A DNA stretch of 64,000 nt, taken from positions 1-64,000 of the forward strand of contig CAUJHS010000074.1 of assembly GCA_963204915.1 (NCBI GenBank), in the 5' to 3' direction. The stretch comes from Planctomycetota bacterium. Lineage in GTDB: Bacteria; Planctomycetota; Planctomycetia; Pirellulales; Pirellulaceae. The position numbers were made by a program, and so were the translations under genes. Shown one piece after another: positions 57,319-64,000 of this stretch. Numbering within the stretch: position 1 is the first letter of the stretch; each line of letters starts with the position of its first letter. Under the pieces are notes generated by a model, which was not told the origin of the DNA, searched no databases, and saw nothing but the letters and a program-made list of their open reading frames with translations.

Positions 57319-59518
57319 CGGTGGCGTGATAAATCGCGTTTGCTATCGTAGCCGGAGGCGGTACAATGGGCGTTTCGCCAACTCCTCGCACGCCGTAAGG
57401 ATGCGCGGGATTCGGAACTTCGACGATAATTGTGTCAATCATCGGCACATCTAAACACGTCGGCATGCGGTAATCCAAGAAACTGGCGTTCTTCATCACG
57501 CCGGCCGAATCGAAAAAATACTCTTCGTTCAGCGCCCAGCCAATTCCTTGCACGGCGCCACCTTGCATTTGCCCTTCGACATAACTGGGGTGAATCGCCT
57601 TCCCCGCGTCCTGAATGGCCGTGTATCGCAAGACGGTGACCTTGCCGGTTTCGGGATCGACTTCGACATCGGCAAGGTGGCAGCCGAACCCGTTCGTGGA
57701 TCCTTCGGGCGAAACCGTGGCGCGTCCCACAATCCCTCCGCCGGTATGATGGAGTTCGGCGGCGATTTGTTTGAACTTCATCGACTTGCCGTGGGCGCGG
57801 TACACGTCGCCTTCAATCGTTACGTCTTCGGGCTTGCAATCCCACAGCATGGCGGCGCGCTTCGCCATTTGACGGCGTATGTCCAACCCGGCCTCGTAGG
57901 CCGCCAAACCTGTGGCGAAGGTGACGCGGCTTCCGCCCGTCACGTCGGTGTAGCCCACGCTATCCGTGTCGACCACCTGGGGATGAACATCCTCTCCGGG
58001 TATGCCCAAAACTTCCGCCAGCTGCATTGCGATCGAAGCACGTGTGCCGCCGATATCGGTCGATCCTTCCAAGAGTTTCACGGTGCCGTCGGGGTTCACA
58101 TGCGCCGAAACGCTTGATTTCAAACCAATGTTGAACCAGAACCCCGCGGCGACTCCGCGGCCGCGGTTCTTGCCTTCCAATGGCGCGTTCCAATGTTCGC
58201 TTGCGCGGGCTGCTTCGAGGGTTTCGACGAAACCGATGCGCGGGTAAACAGGTCCATCGACACGACGCGTGCCTTCCTTGGCCGCATTCTTCAGGCGGAA
58301 CTCTAAGGGATCGATGCGAAGCGTTTCCGCTAACTCGTCGATCACGCTTTCGCATGCGAATGCCGCTTGCGTGGCGCCCGGCGCTCGGTAGGCTTGCGTC
58401 TTTGGCTTATTCAAGCACACATCGAAACCGTCGACCACGGCGTTGGGTATTTCATAACAGCTAAACACGCACATCGCGCCGGGGCCGATCACTCCGCCCG
58501 GGAAGGCTCCCGCATCATAAGCGAGCCAAGCTTGTCCCGCGGTCAAACGACCGTCTTTCGTGGCGCCCAGTTTGACGCGCATGAAGCCGCCCGGCGTAGG
58601 ACCTGTTCCCTCGAACACTTCATTCCGCTGCATGACGATTTTCACCGGTCGGCCGCATTTGCGGCTGAGCATTGCCGCGACCGGCTCTAAGTACACGGCG
58701 ATCTTGCCCCCAAAGCCGCCGCCGATTTCGCACGGAACCACCGTCACCTTCGAAACGGGGATTTGCAACAACTCAGCCGTTTGCTGTCGGCACGTGAACG
58801 AGCCTTGCGTGGACGCCCAAATTTTCAAATGACCGTCGGAATTCCAATGCGCCGTGGCGACGTGCGGCTCGATGTAGCCTTGATGAACGCTCGCCACGCG
58901 GAATTCACGTTCGATGGCCAAATCGGCCTGAGAAAAACCTTTCTCGATATCGCCCTGCGAAAAATGCAGATGCACGGCCACATTACTCGGTTTGGCCGAC
59001 TTCTGGCCCATGGCGTCGGTATGCAACGTTTCGTGCAGCAACGGCGCGTCTTCCTTCATCGCGTCCAGCACCCAAGTCACCGACGGCAGCGGTTCGTATT
59101 CGACCTTGATTTTTTTAGTCGCCGCTTCCGCGATATGCGTGTTGACCGCGGCCACGGCGGCTACGGCGTGCCCTCGGTAGAGCACCTTACCTTTCGCGAG
59201 ACAGTTGGCGCCGAGGTGCGCTAAATTGACCGAGCCTTCGCCCAAATTGGCAATCTTGTCCTCCAAGTCAGGAAAATCTGCGGCGGTGACCACGGCCAAA
59301 ACGCCGGGCATGCGCTCTGCTTCGGATATGTCGATCGACTTGATCTGTGCGTGCGCATGAGGACTGCGCAAGATCCGCCCATGCGCTAGGCCCGTCATTT
59401 GAACGTCAGCGCCGTAAATGGCGCGGCCCGTAACCTTATCGGCCCCATCGGGACGAATAGGACGAGTGCCGATCACTTTGTATTGTTGCGGCTCGGCCGT
59501 ATCGGCGCGCTGGTCCAT
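57239..59518 (-). CDS. Xanthine-dehydrogenase-family molybdopterin subunit
   Basis: A 759-residue large subunit of a molybdenum hydroxylase. The start at 59518 gives 'MDQRADTAEPQQYKVIGTRP'. It has 'CEIGGGFGGKIAVYLEPVA' (pterin binding), 'AYRAPGATQAAFACESVIDE', and the catalytic Glu in 'GVRGVGETPIVPPPATIANA'. With the FeS and FAD subunits upstream it forms a three-subunit enzyme that hydroxylates a purine, nicotinate, aldehyde or other N-heterocycle; the substrate cannot be fixed from sequence. Last gene of the operon; 75 nt separate it from the FeS subunit gene. Confidence 0.93.
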   Translation of the reverse strand: MDQRADTAEPQQYKVIGTRPIRPDGADKVTGRAIYGADVQMTGLAHGRILRSPHAHAQIKSIDISEAERMPGVLAVVTAADFPDLEDKIANLGEGSVNLAHLGANCLAKGKVLYRGHAVAAVAAVNTHIAEAATKKIKVEYEPLPSVTWVLDAMKEDAPLLHETLHTDAMGQKSAKPSNVAVHLHFSQGDIEKGFSQADLAIEREFRVASVHQGYIEPHVATAHWNSDGHLKIWASTQGSFTCRQQTAELLQIPVSKVTVVPCEIGGGFGGKIAVYLEPVAAMLSRKCGRPVKIVMQRNEVFEGTGPTPGGFMRVKLGATKDGRLTAGQAWLAYDAGAFPGGVIGPGAMCVFSCYEIPNAVVDGFDVCLNKPKTQAYRAPGATQAAFACESVIDELAETLRIDPLEFRLKNAAKEGTRRVDGPVYPRIGFVETLEAARASEHWNAPLEGKNRGRGVAAGFWFNIGLKSSVSAHVNPDGTVKLLEGSTDIGGTRASIAMQLAEVLGIPGEDVHPQVVDTDSVGYTDVTGGSRVTFATGLAAYEAGLDIRRQMAKRAAMLWDCKPEDVTIEGDVYRAHGKSMKFKQIAAELHHTGGGIVGRATVSPEGSTNGFGCHLADVEVDPETGKVTVLRYTAIQDAGKAIHPSYVEGQMQGGAVQGIGWALNEEYFFDSAGVMKNASFLDYRMPTCLDVPMIDTIIVEVPNPAHPYGVRGVGETPIVPPPATIANAIYHATGVRMRELPISPPRLWKAISEKQSAGR

Positions 59519-59593
59519 GATGTAATGCCTCGATCCAAAAGTCGTTAATGAGGAAAACTGCGGTCTGCGGTCGCCAAGTGCGCCGACCACGAT

Positions 59594-60085
59594 TTATTGG
59601 GTCACGGCCGACTCGCGTAACGCCGCGGCGGCGTCTTGCACGGCACGCACGATTTTATCGTACCCCGTGCAGCGGCATAGGTTTCCGGCGAGCATGAAAC
59701 GAATTTCGTGCTCGCTGGGATCCGGGTTCTTCTCCAACAGCGCTTTTGCGGCCACCAGGAAACCGGGAGTGCAAACGCCACATTGCAGGGCCGCACCTTC
59801 GAGAAAACATTGCTGGAGCGGGTGGAAATGTCCTTGCTGGGCGATGCTTTCGACCGTTTCGATATTGGCGCCTTCAGCTTCGACCGCCAACACAATGCAG
59901 CTATTGACCGGCACGCCATTCATCATGACGGTGCAGGCGCCGCAGTTGCCGTTGTTGCAACCTTCTTTGGCGCCAGTCAAGCGAAGCTCATCGCGCAAAA
60001 CCTCAAGCAGGCTTTGGCGTGGTTCGCACAGGAATTCAACGGGTTCGCCATTAACAGTTGCGGCGACGTGCGATTTTCGTGGCAC
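59594..60085 (-). CDS. Molybdenum hydroxylase 2Fe-2S subunit
   Basis: A 163-residue electron-transfer subunit with two 2Fe-2S clusters: plant-ferredoxin type 'GCNNGNCGACTVMMNGVPV' followed by a fourth Cys, and the helical cluster 'LQCGVCTPGFLVAAKALLE' plus 'AGNLCRCTGYDKIVRAV'. Length is standard (about 150-170). It lies between the FAD and molybdopterin subunit genes. Confidence 0.95.
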   Translation of the reverse strand: MPRKSHVAATVNGEPVEFLCEPRQSLLEVLRDELRLTGAKEGCNNGNCGACTVMMNGVPVNSCIVLAVEAEGANIETVESIAQQGHFHPLQQCFLEGAALQCGVCTPGFLVAAKALLEKNPDPSEHEIRFMLAGNLCRCTGYDKIVRAVQDAAAALRESAVTQ

Positions 60086-60127
60086 AAATAAACTCCCGGT
60101 GAGATATGTCGTTGGTTGCAGGCGACT

Positions 60128-61000
60128 TTATGCGCGCGCCCGTTCGACGGCCAAGGCCAACGTGCGACGCGTCAGCACGCCAGCCAAATGAATCCGGTAT
60201 TCGCGGGTTCCGCGCATGTCGTCAATGGGCGACGCCGCCTTCTTCGCCAACTCGCCCGCTTGTGCGAACGATTCCTCGTTCGCGGGACGGCCGGCCAGCC
60301 ATTGACTTGCTTCTTCGGCAAACACCGGCCGCGGCGCAACGGCGGCTAGCGCGATGCGGGCTCGTTCGATTGTTTGCCCTTGGGCACCAAGTTGCACCCA
60401 GGACGCAGCGCCGGCCACAGCAATGTCCATTTCATTCCTTGGAATGAACCGTTGATAAGCCGCATTCGCGTGCGGCGCCGGTGGCGGAAAGATCAACGAA
60501 ACCAACAATTCGCCCGGTTGCAATACGTTGCGCCCTGGCGCGGTGCAAAATTCGGTCGCGGAAACTTCTCGCGTTCCTTTGGCCCCGACAATCTGACACT
60601 TTACGTCATACGCGATGAGCGACGGAATCGTGTCGCCGGCTGGCGAAGAGTTGCACAGATTTCCGCCGACGCTGGCCCGACTCTGAATCTGCCAACCGCC
60701 CACGATATGCGTCGCGTCGGCCAGAGCTGGGTACGCCGCAGCAATCGCGGGGTTCTCGTAAATCCGGTAGCACGGAGTGGCCGCGCCAAGCCGGAGTCCG
60801 GTTTCCGGCGAAAACGAAAGCTCCATCAATTCGGGTATTTTTTTGACATCAACCACAAGTTCGGCGCTTCGCATCCCTTCGCGGAGCTGAACCAAGATGT
60901 CGGTTCCGCCAGCCAAGACTTTCGCCTGTCCGTTTTTCTCCGCCAGGATTTTCACCGCGTCGTCCAGACGCGTGGGCGCCACATACTCAAAAGGTATCAA
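60128..61000 (-). CDS. Molybdenum hydroxylase FAD subunit
   Basis: A 290-residue FAD-binding subunit of the CoxM/XdhB type. FAD contacts are 'VLAGGTDILVQLREGMRSA' and 'RASVGGNLCNSSPAGDTIPS'. It is the first gene of the operon (FAD, FeS, Mo). The three together would pass electrons from substrate through Mo and FeS to FAD. A 247-bp divergent region separates it from the isochorismatase gene. Confidence 0.95.
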   Translation of the reverse strand: MIPFEYVAPTRLDDAVKILAEKNGQAKVLAGGTDILVQLREGMRSAELVVDVKKIPELMELSFSPETGLRLGAATPCYRIYENPAIAAAYPALADATHIVGGWQIQSRASVGGNLCNSSPAGDTIPSLIAYDVKCQIVGAKGTREVSATEFCTAPGRNVLQPGELLVSLIFPPPAPHANAAYQRFIPRNEMDIAVAGAASWVQLGAQGQTIERARIALAAVAPRPVFAEEASQWLAGRPANEESFAQAGELAKKAASPIDDMRGTREYRIHLAGVLTRRTLALAVERARA

Positions 61001-61247
61001 CGGAAGTCCCCTTCCCGCACGTGGGGTAAGTTGGAATGGATTGGGAGAACGGCAATATGCCGGGGAACCGCGCCGTCTGTCAAGCTGCCGGTGCGCTGCG
61101 GGGTACGCGATTCGAAGGGAGCATCGCGCCGTTGAGGAATCGGCCCCACTGTGCGATAACGTCGGTTACGCCCTTGTTCCCCTCGGCGTCGTGACTGTTC
61201 GAACGGACAATCCTCAACCCCGGTAGTTTTTCCAGCAACCAGATCGC

Positions 61248-61862
61248 ATGGAACCTTCTTTCCCTCGGGCGCGCAGTCCGGAATTGATGTCTCGGCATGA
61301 CACCGCCTTGTTGGTGGTGGATGTCCAGGAAAAACTGATCGGCGCCGTGCGAAACCATCGACGGATCGTCTGGAATGTTGGACGATTGATCGACGGCGCC
61401 CAACTTTTGAACATGCCTGTGTTTGTGACGGAACAGTATCCCAAAGGCCTCGGGCCGACCGTGAAGGACCTGGCCGAGCGGCTGACTTCCGCCGGCGCGC
61501 ACGCCATTCCCGAAAAAGTCGTGTTTAGTTGCTTCGGGTGCGAGTCGTTATTGAGCGACTTGCGATCCTGCGGAGTTACAAGAGTCTTGGTGGTCGGAAT
61601 CGAGGCTCATGTTTGCGTACAACAGACGGTGCTTGACCTGCTTGGCGAAGGCTACCGCATTTATGTCGCTGCCGATGCGATCGGCTCGCGCTACGCCATC
61701 GACTACGAAATGTCGTTGCGGCGTATGGAGTTGAGCGGAGCGGTTCTGACCACGACCGAGGCAGCCTTATTCGAGTGGTGCGAAGCGGCCGGGACGCCCG
61801 AGTTCAAGCAAATCAGCGCGTTGGTTCGTCAAACGCCGCCCGGGGAATCGGTCGATGCTTGA
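61248..61862 (+). CDS. Isochorismatase-family cysteine hydrolase
   Basis: A 204-residue hydrolase with the D-K-C triad in place: Asp in 'TALLVVDVQEKLIGAVR', Lys in 'AIPEKVVFSCFGCESLL', Cys in 'VVGIEAHVCVQQTVLDLL'. Relatives hydrolyse amides or vinyl ethers (nicotinamidase, isochorismatase, carbamoyl hydrolases); which one cannot be told. An internal ATG at 61287 gives a tighter N-terminus. It overlaps the next gene by 8 bp. Confidence 0.9.
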   Translation: MEPSFPRARSPELMSRHDTALLVVDVQEKLIGAVRNHRRIVWNVGRLIDGAQLLNMPVFVTEQYPKGLGPTVKDLAERLTSAGAHAIPEKVVFSCFGCESLLSDLRSCGVTRVLVVGIEAHVCVQQTVLDLLGEGYRIYVAADAIGSRYAIDYEMSLRRMELSGAVLTTTEAALFEWCEAAGTPEFKQISALVRQTPPGESVDA

Positions 61863-62295
61863 AAAACTCACGAAAGAACAAATCAAAACGGTCCTCAGTG
61901 AAATTTGGCGCGCCCGCGAGATGAATGAGGACTATGCCGACGACATCGCCTACTTGGCGGAGAAAACAGCGTTTCCCGATCTGGAGCAATACCTCGAAGA
62001 AGCGTTCTTTCCCGGCGACTTGCCCCTTGAGCAAGTGGCGGTGCGATTGGCCAAGTACGAACCGGTGAAAGCCAAGCTCAGCCGCGCGGAGTTGATCGAA
62101 ACCGTGCGACGGATCATGGAGGTTGAGGGAGAAGAAGGGGAGTTGGACGAATTGATCGATGTAGTGCAAGCCAACGTACCCCACCCGAGCGTATCGGATT
62201 TGATCTATTGGCCCCCTGGCGGCGAGGATTTGACGCCGGAACAAGTGGTTGACCTGGCGCTAGCGCACCAACCCGAACCGCCGCCAAAAGAATGA
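61855..62295 (+). CDS. Acidic helical protein coupled to the isochorismatase gene
   Basis: A 146-residue, strongly acidic and mostly helical protein ('KEQIKTVLSEIWRAREMNED', 'RRIMEVEGEEGELDELIDVV') with a proline-rich tail ('HQPEPPPKE'). Its start overlaps the end of the preceding hydrolase gene, so translation is coupled. No domain recognised. Confidence 0.65.
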   Translation: MLEKLTKEQIKTVLSEIWRAREMNEDYADDIAYLAEKTAFPDLEQYLEEAFFPGDLPLEQVAVRLAKYEPVKAKLSRAELIETVRRIMEVEGEEGELDELIDVVQANVPHPSVSDLIYWPPGGEDLTPEQVVDLALAHQPEPPPKE

Positions 62296-62541
62296 CGTTC
62301 CCCACCAATTGACGCATTCGTAGCGGGTGCTTTTGCAAGCTGTGCCAAGGGGACGCCCGAAGCTATCCGACCGTTAGCTTGGTCGATGCAACAATCGCAC
62401 GCTCGCGCGCGTCGGTTCATCCAATGGCGCCGACGACCGACCTTTCGACAAATTGGCGCCGACAGCGCGACGTGGGTACATTGTTGATCGTGGTTTTTTG
62501 AAGCGACCAACAAATAACTCCTTCGGCCCGCTGTTGAAAAG

Positions 62542-64000
62542 ATGACTCCTGTAAGCCGTATTCGTAGGTTGGTTTGGCTTCTCGTCGGGCTTGTCGTGGC
62601 GGCGGTTGTCGCTCCGCTCGTGATCTTGTTGGGAGCTTACTTCCAACAACGTACCGCCGTGGAAGCTATTCGCGAGCGCGGCGGTTTTATCATTTTCCGT
62701 TCTGCCGCGAACGACGAGCTTCTGCCGGATGTGGTCAGCGTCGATTTGAGTCTCGCCACGGTTGACGCCGAATTGGTCCAAACGCTTCGTCAGTTTAAAT
62801 CGATCGAACGGGTGACGCTCGACGGCGCCAAGCTAAGACCTGACGATTTTGCGCCGCTTAACAAGCTGGCAACGCTACAAAATCTGTCGCTCGCGCGAAC
62901 GAACATTACCGACGCTGGTGTTTCGCAGCTGCCACTGGAGCTTACGAACCTGTCACTGAACGGGACGGCAATCACAGATCAGAGCATGTCGCATATCGCG
63001 GCGATGCAACGCTTAACCCATTTGGATATCGCGAATACGCAAATCTCTCCTAAGGGGCTGCTGCTGTTGGAGCCATTGCGGTCTCTCAAGACGCTACGGA
63101 TCGACGATTCTTGTATTACCGCCGAAAGCGTCAACGTCTTACGGACCATGCAACCGGAAAACATCGAAGTCGAGACGGCCAACGACGGAGGACGTAAGGC
63201 GTTTGAACTCCTGTCCGGTTGGGACGGGTCCAGCATCTTCGGCCGCTCTCGTGACGGTCACCTGATGTGGGAGGTTGGTTCCCCGTGGGCTAATAGCCTG
63301 GCGGGGGTAGTCGAAGCCGTCGTGGACGAAGTCGGTCTCAATGCTTCGCAGACTTCTCAACTGGCCGAGATTCTGGGCAGCCGCGCGACAATCGATGGCT
63401 GGGGGCCCATGGTTCGTCATCCCCTCGCTTCGCCATCCCCCTTCGCAATTTACAGACGGCAGGACCAAAGCAAGGTAATTTCCTCCACTGACGAGTTCGT
63501 TCGCGAACTTCAGAAGAAAAGTCTGGAAGTTGACCCTACCGCCGTGCGTCAATTCGCGCGTGAGAAGTTCACCGCGCGCGATCTGCCCAAACTGCTGGAT
63601 GTGATGCGGGCGACGGAGAACTCACAACAATCCTGCGTTTACCACTACGGGCCGATCTTGCTCGTTCTCTATGGAATTGACCAGCCAGAAGTCCAGGCCG
63701 AACTAGATCGTTTGTTAGTGCACGAAGACGGCCTCATCCGACTCAACACCATTTCCGCCTTTGCCAATGGAGGGGCAAGCCATTTCTATTCCCGCGAGGA
63801 ATGGACGGCAAACGAAGCCGCCGATGTGTTTGCGTTCCCAAGATTGCTGCGCATGTGTCAGGAACCCAATGAATCCGTTGGCGTTCGCGATGACGTGAGG
63901 AAGGTTTTGACGGAAATCGCGATGCGTCGGCCAGAATACGCAGCGGAGGTTTTGTCCGTGCTTGTCGACCTGCTTGACAAGGATGGTTACTGGCATGCCT
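62542..64000 (+). CDS. Leucine-rich-repeat protein, cut by window end
   Basis: The frame is open from the ATG at 62542 to the last base, giving at least 486 residues. A membrane anchor lies at residues 11-33 ('VWLLVGLVVAAVVAPLVILL'), then leucine-rich repeats at about 95-195 ('NKLATLQNLSLARTNITDAG', 'LELTNLSLNGTAITD', 'QRLTHLDIANTQISPKGLLL'). From about residue 230 comes a second, helical domain of unknown kind ('KFTARDLPKLLDVMRATENS'). Such LRR proteins are common in planctomycetes. The C-terminus is beyond the window. Confidence 0.75.
   Translation, partial: MTPVSRIRRLVWLLVGLVVAAVVAPLVILLGAYFQQRTAVEAIRERGGFIIFRSAANDELLPDVVSVDLSLATVDAELVQTLRQFKSIERVTLDGAKLRPDDFAPLNKLATLQNLSLARTNITDAGVSQLPLELTNLSLNGTAITDQSMSHIAAMQRLTHLDIANTQISPKGLLLLEPLRSLKTLRIDDSCITAESVNVLRTMQPENIEVETANDGGRKAFELLSGWDGSSIFGRSRDGHLMWEVGSPWANSLAGVVEAVVDEVGLNASQTSQLAEILGSRATIDGWGPMVRHPLASPSPFAIYRRQDQSKVISSTDEFVRELQKKSLEVDPTAVRQFAREKFTARDLPKLLDVMRATENSQQSCVYHYGPILLVLYGIDQPEVQAELDRLLVHEDGLIRLNTISAFANGGASHFYSREEWTANEAADVFAFPRLLRMCQEPNESVGVRDDVRKVLTEIAMRRPEYAAEVLSVLVDLLDKDGYWHA

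Overview
The window looks like chromosomal DNA of a planctomycete, most likely of the Pirellulales type. The evidence is a BBP7-type outer-membrane barrel gene, a membrane gene opening with the planctomycete-style 'FSIRNLL' segment, an ExbB/ExbD/ExbD cluster with very large TPR partners, futalosine-route menaquinone synthesis (mqnE), an LpxL-type acyltransferase that implies lipid A-like lipid, and many short conserved proteins of unknown function. No phage, insertion sequence, CRISPR array or rRNA was found. One tRNA gene (Cys, GCA) is present.

Layout. 0.1-6.6 kb: an ankyrin protein convergent with a three-gene ABC-2 export operon (large lipoprotein, ATPase, and a permease made of two fused halves). 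7-10 kb: three envelope/stress-type proteins (a helical DUF883-like protein, a holin-like protein, a DUF3618 protein carrying a tandem repeat) ending at a strong terminator. 10.5-18 kb: folK fused to a degenerate deoxynucleoside-kinase domain, an LpxL-type acyltransferase, a Gly/Ser/Tyr-rich lipoprotein, glmS, a 67-aa protein and ugd. 18.2-25.9 kb: a co-directional run of ispF, cysS, ruvC, ruvA, two zinc-ribbon membrane paralogues, a phosphodiesterase and a GNAT enzyme. 26.8-32.7 kb: mqnE, tRNA-Cys with its terminator, three small proteins and acnA. 32.7-35.1 kb: the BBP7 barrel, a small secreted c-type haem protein and a secreted protein.

35.3-45.6 kb is the most distinctive region: seven co-directional genes with an ExbB-type channel and two ExbD-type subunits at the centre, flanked by secreted helical-repeat proteins and a 1202-aa single-span protein. 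No TonB, TolA, TolB or Pal homologue is present, so this may be an undescribed proton-motive-force-driven envelope machine. 45.6-48.3 kb holds an aspartyl-protease-like protein that appears to lack its catalytic motif, and a Gfo/Idh/MocA oxidoreductase. 48.5-52.9 kb is pstSCAB, with an 11-bp-phased direct repeat resembling a Pho box. 53.5-56.9 kb is one gene encoding a fatty-acyl-AMP ligase, acyl carrier protein and alpha-oxoamine synthase in a single chain, a compact route to a long-chain amino-ketone. 57-61 kb is a three-subunit xanthine-dehydrogenase-family molybdenum hydroxylase operon. 61.2-62.3 kb is an isochorismatase-family hydrolase with a small partner, and a leucine-rich-repeat protein runs off the right end.

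All functional calls come from reading motifs by eye; no database search was run. Start codons were trimmed where a signal peptide, ribosome binding site or family N-terminus argued for it.
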